DNA of 64,000 nucleotides from CAVXEH01 sp963805645. GTDB lineage: Bacteria > Chloroflexota > Limnocylindria > QHBO01. Each line of letters starts with the position of its first letter. The stretch's first letter is position 1. A program made the translations under genes and the position numbers. The notes below the pieces were generated by a model. The model was not told the DNA's origin. It searched no databases and worked only from the letters and a program-made list of their open reading frames with translations. The stretch covers positions 62,001 to 126,000 of the forward strand of contig CAWDVA010000008.1 of the NCBI GenBank assembly GCA_963805645.1. The letters are read 5' to 3'. Of the stretch, positions 8,075 to 16,613 are shown in pieces.

Positions 8075-10940
8075 GTGAGCCGCCTCCGTCTCGCACTCCT
8101 TGGTCCGCCGCGCGTCGAGCTGGACACCGCGCCTGTCTCGTTCGACACCCGCAAGGCTCTTGCGCTGCTCGCCGTTCTCGCCGTTCGCGGCGAGGCCCAG
8201 TCGCGCGACGCCCTGACGGCTCTGCTCTGGCCGGAGCATGACGCCGCCCACGCCGGCGGTGCGCTGCGCCGGACCCTCTCCGTGACCCGGGCCGGGATCG
8301 GCCCCGATGCCCTGCGGCTCGACGGTCGGTCCGTCGAGCTTGCCCCTTCGGGCCGCGTCGACGTGTGGCGGCTGCACGCCATCACGGATGGGGTCACACG
8401 GCACCATCCCGACGCCGATCCGGTCTGCGACCGCTGCCTGCGCCGGCTCGCCGAGATCCCGAACCTCGTCCGGGGCCGTTTCCTGGAGGGGTTCGGCCTC
8501 CGGGACAGCCCGGAGTTCGACGACTGGTCCGCGGGCACCGCGCAAGCGCTCGATCGCGAGGTGGCCGATGCGCTCGACCGCCTGTCGGACGCGCTCGCCG
8601 CGCGCGGTCGTACCAACCTCGCCCTCGACGCCGCGCGTCGGCGCCTCGCCATGGACCCGCTGCATGAGGAAGCGCACCGGCGCCTGATGCGCCTTCACTC
8701 GGAGGCAGGGGACAGGACCGGCGCCATCGCCCGCTACCGGGAGTGCGTTCGGATCCTGGACCAGGAGCTCGGCGTCGCGCCCATGCCGGAGACGACGGAG
8801 CTGTACCACGCGATCGCCGCCGGGCCGGCGGCGGCGCACCACGTGGATGAGCCTGCGGAGTCCACCGCACCCCCGGTTGGGATCTCGGCCCTGCCCCTGA
8901 TCGGACGTCGGGCGGACCTCGAGGTCGTGCTGGGGGCCTGGCGCCGGGCCGGTCAGGCGGGTCGCCTCGTCCTGCTCGAAGGCGAGCCGGGGATCGGGAA
9001 GACGCGCGTGCTCGAGGAGGTCTCGGCGGCAGTGCGGGCCGCCGGTGCGCAGGTGCTCTCCCTGGTTGCCCACGATGGCGAGCAGGCGATCGCCTATGCG
9101 CCCATCGTCGGTGCGCTCGAGAAGGCCATCCCCGACGCGGAGGGTGGCGGCGAGGGCGCCGGCTGGCTGCCGGGCCTCCCCGGCTGGGTTCGCGGCGAGC
9201 TGGCGCGCGTGGTGCCGGCCGTGGCCGGGGTCGGATCGGCGGTCGCCGCCATCGAGGGTCCCGGAGCGGAGATCCGCTTCATGGAGGGCCTGTCCCGGGC
9301 CCTCCTGGCCGCGGTGTCGGGGCCGCGGGCCGGGCTCATCTGCGTCGATGACGTGCAGTGGGCGGATTCCGCGACGATCGCGATCCTCGGCTACGTGGCG
9401 CGGCGGGTCACGGAGGTACGGTGCTGCGTCGTCCTGGCCCGGCGACCTCCCGAGCCGGACCAGGATCCGCTTGCCGATCTTCTGCGCAGCGCGCGTCGGC
9501 GGGGCTCGCTCCTGGAGGTGCGCCCGGCGCGCCTGACGCGGGCGGAGGTGTCCCAGCTGGCCCGTGCGGTCGATACCCCGCTGGACGCGGACCGGCTGTA
9601 CGCCGAGACCGAGGGGATCCCGTTCTTCGTTGCCGAGTACCTGGCGGCAGCGCGCGAACCCGGCACGGACGGCGCCGGCGGGGAGGCCACGCCGCGGCCC
9701 ATCCGGGAGCTGCTGGCCGGGCGCATCGACGGTCTCAGCGCGGTCGCACGCCAGGTCCTGGTTGCCGCGGCGGTCGTGGGTCGTTCGTTCGACGTGGAGC
9801 TGGTCCGCGCGACGAGCGGGCGCTCACCCGAGGAGACCGCGACCGGTGTCGAGGAGCTCCTGGCGCGCGGCCTGATCGTCGAGGCGGCGGGTACGGACGG
9901 AGCGCCGCGCTATGACTTCGATCACGCCAAGAGCCGGGAGGTCGCATACGCATCGGCCAGCCTCGCGCGCCGGCGGCTGCTGCATCGGCGGGCCGCGCTC
10001 GCACTCCAGCAGCCGGCAACCCGGCGCACCGGGGGCCACGCCTTGGCAGCCACCATTGCGCGCCATCTCCGCGAGGCGGGTGATGATCGCGGGGCCGCCC
10101 GCTACCTGCGCATCGCGGGGGACGAGGCCGCCGCGGTGTACGCGCACGAGGAAGCGCTCGACCTGTATCGCTCAGCCATCGCACTCGACCCGGCCTCCCC
10201 CGGGCCGCTCCACGAACGCATCGGCACCGAATGGACCCGCCTTGGGCGCTATGACGACGCCGTGGCCGCCTACGAGGCTGCGGCGGCCGCGGCCGACCCG
10301 CGCGACGCCTGGCGCATCGAGCGGCGCCTCGCCGAGGTCCACGGTCGTCGCGGCGAATGGTCGCTGGCCGAATCGCACCTCGCGGCGGCCCTCACGGGCG
10401 TCGCCCCGGACGCGCTCGGCGACCGCGCCCGCCTCACCGCCGACCGGGCCCTGGCGGTCCATCGGCTCGGTGATCATCGGCGCAGCAGGCGCCTGGCGGG
10501 CGAAGCGCTCGAGACCGCGCAGGCGGCGCGGGATCCCGCCTGCGTCGCGCAGGCTCACAATCTGCTGGGGATCCTCGCCCGTGACGCCGGCCACCTCGTA
10601 CAGGCACGCCGCCACCTGGAGGAGAGCCTGGCCCTGGCCAGCGCTGAGCACGTCGAGGAGGCGCGCATCGCGTCGCTCAACAACCTGGCGCTGCTGTCGG
10701 TTGCTGCCGGGGACCCCGCGCGGGCGGTCGAGACGGCGCGCGCGGCGCTCGATGCGGCGGTCACCATCGGCGATCGCCACCGGGAGGCCGCCATCCGCAA
10801 TAACCTCGCCGATGCGCTGCACGCGGCGGGGCGACGGGACGAGGCGATCGACGAGCTGAAGCAGGCGGTCACTGATCTTCGCGGAGGTCGGTCGGCCGGG
10901 CGGGATGGAGCCCGAGATCTGGAAGCTCGTCGACTGGTAG
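8075..10940 (+). CDS. SARP/BTAD-AAA-TPR transcriptional regulator, with a C-terminal frameshift
   Basis: Large regulator. Residues 1-95 are an OmpR-type winged helix (LALLGPPRVEL, TALLWPE). Residues 100-245 are a BTAD domain ending in RECVRILDQELGVAP. An ATPase follows with Walker A GEPGIGKTR near 303 and a Walker B LICVDDVQWAD near 420. The C-terminal third is TPR-like helical repeats. This is the extended-SARP layout. The literal frame runs on to 11140 into non-family sequence. One extra base near 10871-10876 explains this: without it the protein ends EPEIWKLVDW at the TAG 10938-10940, the usual ending for this family as I remember it. It probably activates the divergent sensor array through the CGTT repeats; this is inference. 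The start is the GTG at 8075, supported by the -10 box. Confidence 0.85.
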
Positions 10941-11250
10941 GCCTACGTGCGGTGCTCCGCTCGGCCCGACCCATCTTCCGACTCGTCAGATGCTGCTGCC
11001 ACGAGCGCTACCCGGCCGATCCTGACCGTTTCTCCTTCTCGACTCGCCAGATGCTGCTGCCAGTAGCGCAAGGCGCCTTCCGGCGAGGATCCGGGGCGTC
11101 GAATGCGGGAAACTGCGCTCGGCGTTGCCACCGGGAGTGACGAGATGCGCCGATGGAGGCGCCTTACGCTACGGTGACGAGCAGGTGACGAGTCCACCGT
11201 CGCCATCGGCCGATACCGGGCGTCATGCGCACGGGGGCACGCCGCGCGCT
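10941..11250. other. Intergenic region with short repeats, no gene
   Basis: 310 bp between the corrected regulator stop and the UBP gene. It holds a 21-bp direct repeat with one mismatch (10981-11001 and 11042-11062, core CAGATGCTGCTGCCA) 61 bp apart, and GGTGACGAG at 11173-11181 repeated at 11184-11192 with an 11-bp period. No convincing coding sequence, RNA gene or terminator was found. Confidence 0.5.
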
Positions 11251-11526
11251 CTACGCCGGTTCCAGGTACACCTCGTCGATGAAGCACCAGATCCAGTCCT
11301 CGCCGGGCTCGATCGACTGCATGATCGGATGCCCGCTGGCTTCGGCGTGCTTACGTGCGTGGCGGTTGGGGGACTGGTCGCAGCAGCCGACGTGGCCGCA
11401 CGTCCGGCAGATCCGGAGGTGCAGCCACGTGCCGCCGATCTTCAGGCAATCCTCGCAGCCCTCGGCGCTGGGCGTGACGTCACGCAGCATGTCGAGGTGC
11501 GAGCAGGGGAGCTCCTCGTCGGTCAT
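11251..11526 (-). CDS. UBP-type zinc-finger protein
   Basis: 91 aa, essentially a single UBP zinc finger. Cys and His ligands run through CSHLDML near residue 8, CEDCLKIGG near 24, LRICRTCGHVGCCD near 37 and RHARKHAEASGHPIMQ near 54, followed by WIWCFIDEVYLE. In eukaryotes this fold in deubiquitinases binds the free C-terminus of ubiquitin. Stand-alone bacterial copies have no settled role. Its ATG overlaps the stop of the upstream HtrA-like protease as ATGA, so the two are translated together. That suggests the finger may recognise C-termini or partner proteins for the protease; this is inference. Confidence 0.85.
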   Translation of the reverse strand: MTDEELPCSHLDMLRDVTPSAEGCEDCLKIGGTWLHLRICRTCGHVGCCDQSPNRHARKHAEASGHPIMQSIEPGEDWIWCFIDEVYLEPA

Positions 11527-12407
11527 GCGCTAACGCTAACCGATCGCTCCTCCGTCCCGCGCACGATCGTCACCGGAATCGGCGTGTTGGCCTCCGCCAT
11601 GCCCAGCACGTCGAAGAGGTCGTCCGCGGAGCCGATGGCGCGGCCTCCGGCCTCCACGATCAGGTCGCCCTCCGCGATCCCCGCCTTCTCGGCCGGGGAC
11701 CCTTCCTCGACCTCCCGCACGAGCAGCCCGGTACGCTCGGGGAGGCCCACCGCCCGGCGCAGCTGCTGCGCCACATGCGATGGGGCCAGGCCAACGCCCA
11801 GGCGCCGGGGGGTCGATGCCTCGCCGCGGCCGAGCGACTCGACGCGGGTGCGGAGGGCGTCTCCCGCCGCGATGGCCTGGTAGAAGCCGGAGCCCAGCCG
11901 ATTGGTGTTGATCCCCAGCAGGCGCCCCTCGCCGTCGACGATGGGGCCGCCGGAGGAGCCGGGCATGAGGGGTGCCGTGTGCTCCACTGCCCCGGACACG
12001 CGCCGTCCACGTGGACCGCGGAAGGAGCGACCGATCCCCGAGACGAAGCCGGCGGTCACGCGCAGGCCCTGGCCGTTGGGGTTGCCCACCGCCACGACCG
12101 GCGAGCCGATGGCGAGCGTGCTGCCGTCACCCCAGGTCAGCGGCGCTGCGTCGCCGGTGTCCACGCCGATGACCGCCAGGTCGCCGTCGCCATCGATGCC
12201 CAGCACCGTGCCGTCTGCGCTTCGGCCGTCGGCGAAGTAGACGTGCACCTCGTCGCCGTGCAGGTTGTGGGCATTGGTGAGCACCTTGCCCTGCTCCAGG
12301 ACGATCCCCGAGCCGCCCCGCCATCGGTTCCCGACCCCCACCGTCGAGGGACCGACCCTGGCGGCGACCGCGGCGATGGCTTCGCCAAGCTGTTCCATGG
12401 GACCCAT
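11523..12407 (-). CDS. HtrA/DegP-like serine protease with PDZ domain
   Basis: 294 aa. The trypsin-like domain (1-195) carries the triad in family context: His in LTNAHNLHG near 64, Asp in DGDGDLAVIG near 93, Ser in MPGSSGGPIV near 152. A PDZ domain follows (about 200-290, with GLLVREVEEGSPAEKAGI and GDLIVEAGG). There is no signal peptide or TM helix, unlike typical HtrA, so it should act in the cytoplasm unless exported otherwise. A GGAGG Shine-Dalgarno precedes the ATG at 12407. It is ATGA-coupled to the UBP finger gene and divergent from an HxlR regulator. The family degrades or processes misfolded proteins. Confidence 0.9.
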   Translation of the reverse strand: MGPMEQLGEAIAAVAARVGPSTVGVGNRWRGGSGIVLEQGKVLTNAHNLHGDEVHVYFADGRSADGTVLGIDGDGDLAVIGVDTGDAAPLTWGDGSTLAIGSPVVAVGNPNGQGLRVTAGFVSGIGRSFRGPRGRRVSGAVEHTAPLMPGSSGGPIVDGEGRLLGINTNRLGSGFYQAIAAGDALRTRVESLGRGEASTPRRLGVGLAPSHVAQQLRRAVGLPERTGLLVREVEEGSPAEKAGIAEGDLIVEAGGRAIGSADDLFDVLGMAEANTPIPVTIVRGTEERSVSVSA

Positions 12408-12455
12408 TGGTCGTCCTCCGTTGCATACCGCGGCAGCGCGTCGGGCTGCTAATGA

Positions 12456-12477
12456 CTAGTACGCTGCAAGTTACTAG
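12456..12477. promoter_or_regulatory. Candidate HxlR operator (CTAGTA-N10-TACTAG)
   Basis: This is a perfect 6-bp inverted repeat with a 10-bp spacer between the divergent protease and HxlR genes. HxlR-family sites such as those of YodB contain TACT/AGTA half-sites, which matches in part. It lies upstream of both genes; which one it controls is not clear. Confidence 0.4.
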
Positions 12478-12516
12478 CGAGGAAGGAAGAATGCAAGCCC
12501 CGTGAGGCGCATCGGA

Positions 12517-12522
12517 TACGAT
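12517..12522 (+). promoter_or_regulatory. -10 box (TACGAT) for the HxlR gene, leaderless start
   Basis: TACGAT ends 6 nt before the ATG at 12529, so transcription should begin at that A. This favours 12529 over the GTG at 12502 as the start. Confidence 0.55.
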
Positions 12523-12528
12523 CCACGC

Positions 12529-12948
12529 ATGCCCGCCACGCCCTCCCCGCTGGCCGCCGCACTTGAGCGGGTCGGGGACCGATGGAGCCTCCTGCTCGTG
12601 GAGGCGCTGCTTCCCGGTCCTCGCCGCTTCAATGAGCTGTCCGCAGCGGTGGCCGGGATCGCGCCGAACATCCTCACCGATCGGCTTCGGCGACTCGAGG
12701 GCGAGCGGGTGATCTCCTCTCGCCCATACTCCGAGCGGCCGTTGCGAGTGGTCTACGAGCTGACCGCGGAGGGACAGGAGCTTGCGGGCGCCCTCCGCCT
12801 CCTCGCGGACTGGGGCTCACGCGTCTCGCGAGAGGCAGAGCCGCTGCGCCACGCCGTGTGCGGCACCCCCGTGGAGGCGCGCTGGTACTGCCCCACGTGC
12901 GAGCGGGCCGTCGAGGGGCGCGAGACGGATGAGATCCGCCACGTCTGA
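12529..12948 (+). CDS. HxlR-family transcriptional regulator with C-terminal zinc-ribbon-like tail
   Basis: 139 aa. A winged-helix HxlR domain fills residues 1-90 (ALERVGDRWSLLLVEALLPG, RRFNELSAAVAGIAPNILTDRL, YELTAEGQEL). The tail has CGTPVEARWYCPTCE, three cysteines that may bind zinc. Members of this family sense quinones, aldehydes or thiol stress. The start was chosen because the -10 box TACGAT leaves no room for the upstream GTG. It diverges from the protease/UBP pair, and its last 20 bp overlap the adenylate cyclase, so the two are one unit. It probably regulates itself and possibly the protease. Confidence 0.85.
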   Translation: MPATPSPLAAALERVGDRWSLLLVEALLPGPRRFNELSAAVAGIAPNILTDRLRRLEGERVISSRPYSERPLRVVYELTAEGQELAGALRLLADWGSRVSREAEPLRHAVCGTPVEARWYCPTCERAVEGRETDEIRHV

Positions 12949-14206
12949 CGAGCCCGGCCCGGGCATCATCCGTCGCCTCCTCGAGATCGGCGTCGACCCG
13001 TCCGACGATGCGGATCTGCGCAACCGCAAGCGCGTCGCCACCGGCGCCGTGTATGCCCTGCTGGGCTTTGGGCTGACATGGGTCGTGACCGGGACCTGGT
13101 CATCGCAGCCCGGCCCGCTGCTCGTCTCGGTCACGTTCCTCGTGGCGACGGCCGCCGTTCTGGGACGGTTCATCGCGAACCATGACGTTGACCGCTTCAT
13201 CTGGTGGGAGGCCGCTATCGGCCTCGTCACCTGTGCGCTCGGCCAGGTCGCGCTCGGAGGGTTCGCGGGGTCGTCGGGTTCCATCGTGTGGGGCGTCATC
13301 ACCCCCATCGCGACGGTCCTGTTCTTCGGTCCTGAGCGGGCGATGCGCTGGTTCTATGCCTACCTGGCCGTCATCGTCGTGCTGGTCGCGGCCGATCCCT
13401 TCATGCGCAGCTGGGCGAACACCCCGTACGGCTTCAACCTGGCCTTCTTCGGGATCAATACCGTTGGCCCGGCCGCCATCGGCTTCCTCATGATTCGCTA
13501 CATGGACCGCCAGCGAAGGGCGGCCCAGGCGCGCAGCGAGGAGCTCCTGCTCAACGTCCTGCCGGCCCCCATCGCCAACAGGCTGCGCTCCGGAGAAGGC
13601 GTCATTGCCGAGCAGCACGCCGCGGTGACGGTCCTGTTCGCCGATGTCGTGGACTTCACGCCCTACGCCGAGGTCACGCCCCCGACGGAGGTGGTGCGGC
13701 TCCTCAACGCAATCTTCAGCGACTTCGACACGCTTGCCGACCGGTTCGGGATGGAGAAGATCAAGACCATCGGTGACGCGTACATGGCGGTCGCCGGGGT
13801 GCCCGCCGCCCGCGAGGACCACGCGGACTGCGCGCTGCGCATGGGCCTCGCCATGCTCGAATCGGTTGGACGCCACCGCGATGCGCACGGCCAGGCGGTC
13901 ACCCTGCGCATCGGGATCGCGTCCGGGCCCGTGGTGGCCGGGGTCATCGGGCGGCGCAAGTTCATCTACGACCTGTGGGGGGACACCGTCAACACCGCCT
14001 CGCGCATGGAATCCTCCGGCCTGCCGGGGCGGATCCAGGTCACCCCGGGCACCCGCGAACTGCTGACCGATCCGTACCCCTTCGAGCGACGTGACGGGGT
14101 CGCCGTCAAGGGCAAGGGGACCATGACGACGTACCTGCTCGATCCGGCGGCCATCGCCGGCGCGGCATCGGCGGCGCCTGGCGCCTCCGCCCCTACGCCA
14201 GCCTGA
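12929..14206 (+). CDS. Membrane adenylate/guanylate cyclase (class III)
   Basis: 425 aa. The ATG at 12929 lies inside the end of the HxlR gene. Residues 20-185 form a six-helix membrane domain ending in MIRYMDRQRR, with a linker LLLNVLPAPIANRL near 205. The class III catalytic domain (225-395) has TVLFADVVDFTPYAE (metal Asp), GMEKIKTIGDAYMAV with the substrate-specifying Lys, RIGIASGPVVAGVIG, and DLWGDTVNTASRM with the transition-state Asn. The Lys and Asp determinants favour ATP, hence cAMP. Two cyclic-nucleotide-binding proteins lie in the same window. Coupling to a stress-type HxlR regulator suggests that cAMP output is tied to that stress; this is inference. Confidence 0.9.
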   Translation: MRSATSDEPGPGIIRRLLEIGVDPSDDADLRNRKRVATGAVYALLGFGLTWVVTGTWSSQPGPLLVSVTFLVATAAVLGRFIANHDVDRFIWWEAAIGLVTCALGQVALGGFAGSSGSIVWGVITPIATVLFFGPERAMRWFYAYLAVIVVLVAADPFMRSWANTPYGFNLAFFGINTVGPAAIGFLMIRYMDRQRRAAQARSEELLLNVLPAPIANRLRSGEGVIAEQHAAVTVLFADVVDFTPYAEVTPPTEVVRLLNAIFSDFDTLADRFGMEKIKTIGDAYMAVAGVPAAREDHADCALRMGLAMLESVGRHRDAHGQAVTLRIGIASGPVVAGVIGRRKFIYDLWGDTVNTASRMESSGLPGRIQVTPGTRELLTDPYPFERRDGVAVKGKGTMTTYLLDPAAIAGAASAAPGASAPTPA

Positions 14207-15272
14207 CGCCTCGCATCAGCTGCCGCAGGCCGCGGTCGATCCGATCCGTGGCGATGAGGACCGCAAGCCCCAGGACGATCCCCAGCATGATTCCCAGCGC
14301 GCGAAGCAGGAGATCCATCGGCGTTCCGGAGACCCGACCGCTCGGCGGTCCAGCGATCGCCCGTACGGCGCCCTCCGGGCTGGCGGTCGGCGACGACCCG
14401 GAGACGAGCGCGGCAGCACTCGGCGCCGTGCTGCCGGTGGCGACCGCAGCCGCCTTCGCCTGCGGCGTGGACTGCGGCGACGAGCGTGTGGCCGCCGGCG
14501 TCGGAACCCGCGTGGCGGCGGCGCTCGCTGAGGAGACCGGACCGGTGAGGACGTCGTTGCCGGCCTGGTACCACAGGTATTCACGAATCGTGGTACCGGC
14601 AGCATGGATTGCCGCTGCCTCGTCTCTGCCGACGTACCGGTAGTGCCACGGCTCGTACCGGTAGCAGGTGGTGCCGGGTGAGGCGTCCTTCGGGTAGCTC
14701 ATGACAAAGCCGTAGCGCCAGGCCTGCTTCGCCATCCAGGCGCCCGCGGCGGTGGTGGCCCAGTCGCCCCCCCACTCGGCCGAGGCCACGGCGCTCCGGA
14801 AGTCCAGGGCCACGCCCAGCTGGTGCTCGGAATGGCCGGGCCGCGCGCTGCCAAGGAGCGCGGCGCTGTGCCCGTAGGTCTGCGTCCAGTAGTTGAAGGT
14901 GTACACCTGGGTCGCGTACGAGCGGTAGGCCGATTGCACCGCGATGGGCGCACCCGCGGCCTCTGCCGCGGCGGTCATGGCTCGCAGGTCAGGGATGACG
15001 AACGAGCGCACCGAGCCATTGCCGCTGATTCCCGCTTCGGTGACGGGGACGAGGTCCGTCGGCCGGTAGGAGCGGCCCACCATGTAGATCGTGTCGACCA
15101 GCGTGCGCTGCCAGTCGTCGGGCGAGGTGAACGCCGTCTCCACGTCGTCGTAGCGGCAGGCGGGGAGCGTGTCCGCGGCGGAGACGGACGGTGGGGACAT
15201 CGGCCCGGCGGCCCAGATGGGCCCGAGCACGAGCGCCACGACCATGGCAAGAACCGTCCGTCGGATGCGCAC
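14193..15272 (-). CDS. Secreted D-alanyl-D-alanine carboxypeptidase, VanY family
   Basis: 359 aa. The GTG start at 15272 is preceded by a GAGGGAAG Shine-Dalgarno. A signal peptide (1-32, ending VSAA) is followed by the VanY metallopeptidase domain (about 100-235), with zinc ligands in RPGHSEHQLGVALDFRS and YEPWHYRYVG. A low-complexity Ser/Thr/Ala/Pro region (250-320) leads to a C-terminal TM helix (325-345) and a basic tail, so the enzyme is probably anchored outside the membrane. The family trims the terminal D-Ala from peptidoglycan stems. It is convergent with, and overlaps by 14 bp, the adenylate cyclase. Confidence 0.88.
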   Translation of the reverse strand: MRIRRTVLAMVVALVLGPIWAAGPMSPPSVSAADTLPACRYDDVETAFTSPDDWQRTLVDTIYMVGRSYRPTDLVPVTEAGISGNGSVRSFVIPDLRAMTAAAEAAGAPIAVQSAYRSYATQVYTFNYWTQTYGHSAALLGSARPGHSEHQLGVALDFRSAVASAEWGGDWATTAAGAWMAKQAWRYGFVMSYPKDASPGTTCYRYEPWHYRYVGRDEAAAIHAAGTTIREYLWYQAGNDVLTGPVSSASAAATRVPTPAATRSSPQSTPQAKAAAVATGSTAPSAAALVSGSSPTASPEGAVRAIAGPPSGRVSGTPMDLLLRALGIMLGIVLGLAVLIATDRIDRGLRQLMRGVRLA

Positions 15273-15479
15273 CAGTCTTCCCTCACCCCCGGGAATGGCC
15301 TTCGCGCGTCACGGGGCACCGCGCCGACGCGCCTGCACTCTGCGGCACCGCGGAACCCGCTGTCAAATCTGCGCGGCCCGGATGCCTCTTGACTGATGGT
15401 GCCCGGGGGCCAATGGTTGGGCCGACGCGACGCCGCCGGTCGGTTGTGTTCGCGATCGGCAACGAGGGAGGTTGCACCG

Positions 15480-15713
15480 ATGGCGATCAACCAGCCGTGC
15501 ACCGTCTGCGGCGAGGAGACGGCACCCGGGAGCCCACTCTTCTCGGAACGGCGCCGGGTCGAGCACCCCGATGGGAAACGAACCTACCTCTGCCCGATGT
15601 GCGAGGCGCGCGCAAGCCAGCACCGGGGCAGGCGGCTCACCGACGAGGAATTGGACAGCTTCGTCAGGAGCGGTGCGCTGGCGATGATCGCGGGGCTGCC
15701 GGGCGTCCATTGA
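15480..15713 (+). CDS. Small zinc-ribbon-like protein
   Basis: 77 aa. The start at 15480 is supported by GGGAGG about 10 nt upstream. Two CxxC pairs (PCTVCGEE near residue 7 and CPMCEAR near 40) would make one zinc ribbon. The tail RRLTDEELDSFVRSGAL is likely helical. I recognise no family. It stands upstream of the ArsR-SRPBCC gene but is separated from it by that gene's own promoter. Confidence 0.6.
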   Translation: MAINQPCTVCGEETAPGSPLFSERRRVEHPDGKRTYLCPMCEARASQHRGRRLTDEELDSFVRSGALAMIAGLPGVH

Positions 15714-15738
15714 CAGCGTCCCCGGCGCGGTCCTGTCG

Positions 15739-15768
15739 TTGACAGGTGACTGTCCAGTCACATATAGT
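15739..15768 (+). promoter_or_regulatory. Promoter with overlapping ArsR-type operator
   Basis: The -35 TTGACA (15739-15744) and -10 TATAGT (15763-15768) are 18 bp apart. The spacer holds a perfect inverted repeat GTGACT-N4-AGTCAC (15746-15761), and an overlapping GACAG-N4-CTGTC (15741-15754) covers the -35. A repressor bound here would block polymerase directly. Predicted transcription start is 1-3 nt before the ATG at 15778. Confidence 0.75.
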
Positions 15769-15777
15769 CGGACCGAC

Positions 15778-16566
15778 ATGGACGACGAGGCGGTCTTCAG
15801 GGCGTTGGCCGACGCCCATCGGCGAACCCTTCTCGACTCGCTCTTCGAGCGCGACGGCCAGGCGCTGGAGGAGCTCGAGAGGGCGCTGCCGCAGATGACC
15901 CGCTTCGGCGTCATGAAGCACCTGCGCGTGCTGGAGGCGGCCGGCCTGGTCACCACCCGGCGCGCGGGCCGTCGGAAGCTGCACTTCCTCAACCCGGTCC
16001 CCATCCGCCTCATCCACGATCGATGGATCAGCAAGTTCGCCGAGCCGTGGGTGGGGGGCATGGCCGACCTGAAGCACGAGTTGGAGAACCCGATGTCCAG
16101 CCTCAAGCACGTGTACGAGGTCTACATCCAGACCTCGCCCGAGCAGCTCTGGCAGGCGATCACCGATCCTGCCTTCACCCGCCGCTACTACTACGAGACA
16201 ACCGTCGACTCCACGTGGGAGCCCGGCGCGCCATTGACCTACACCCACGACGACGGACGCGTGGCCGTGGAGGGCACCATCGTCGAGGCCCATCCGCCCC
16301 ACCGCCTGGTGCAGACCTTCCATTTCCCCGAGGGGCCGGACAACCCGGCCGAGCGACCGAGCCGGGTGACGTGGGAGATCCGCCAGATGGGCGCGGCCTG
16401 CCTCCTCACCCTCGTCCATGACGACTTCGACGGGGAGACGAAGACGTACCGCAGCGTGCAGCACGGCTGGGTGTCCGTTCTCTCGGGCCTCAAGACCCTG
16501 CTCGAGACCGGGTCCGAGCTGGAGATCAGCTACCCGGCGCCCGTCGCGGCCGACGGGCCGGCCTGA
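15778..16566 (+). CDS. ArsR-family regulator fused to an SRPBCC (AHSA1/START-like) domain
   Basis: 262 aa. Residues 1-95 are an ArsR winged helix (FRALADAHRRTLLDSLFERDG, MTRFGVMKHLRVLEAAGLV, RRAGRRKLHFLN). Residues 110-250 are an AHSA1-type SRPBCC domain (VYIQTSPEQLWQAITDPAF, TYTHDDGRVAVEGTIVEAHP, LTLVHDDF, GWVSVLSGLKTLLETG). A hydrophobic-ligand pocket fused to a DNA-binding domain suggests a one-component sensor. The start at 15778 fits the -10 box, so the mRNA is near-leaderless. The operator within its own promoter points to autoregulation. Fusions of this kind are known; the ligand is not. Confidence 0.9.
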   Translation: MDDEAVFRALADAHRRTLLDSLFERDGQALEELERALPQMTRFGVMKHLRVLEAAGLVTTRRAGRRKLHFLNPVPIRLIHDRWISKFAEPWVGGMADLKHELENPMSSLKHVYEVYIQTSPEQLWQAITDPAFTRRYYYETTVDSTWEPGAPLTYTHDDGRVAVEGTIVEAHPPHRLVQTFHFPEGPDNPAERPSRVTWEIRQMGAACLLTLVHDDFDGETKTYRSVQHGWVSVLSGLKTLLETGSELEISYPAPVAADGPA

Positions 16567-16574
16567 CCGATGTC

Positions 16575-16602
16575 GGCGGCCGCGGCCTGCGCCGCGGCCG
16601 CC
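16575..16602. terminator. Strong bidirectional hairpin terminator
   Basis: A perfect 12-bp GC stem with a CTGC loop (16575-16586 with 16591-16602) lies between the convergent ArsR-SRPBCC and DUF2269-like genes. No T-tract follows. Confidence 0.6.
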
Positions 16603-16613
16603 CGCCAGCCGCG

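Noticed and set aside
12782..12928. An earlier TTG start for the adenylate cyclase, inside the HxlR gene
   Set aside because: The added 49 residues are Arg/Ser-rich out-of-frame HxlR sequence. The ATG at 12929 gives a sensible N-terminus.
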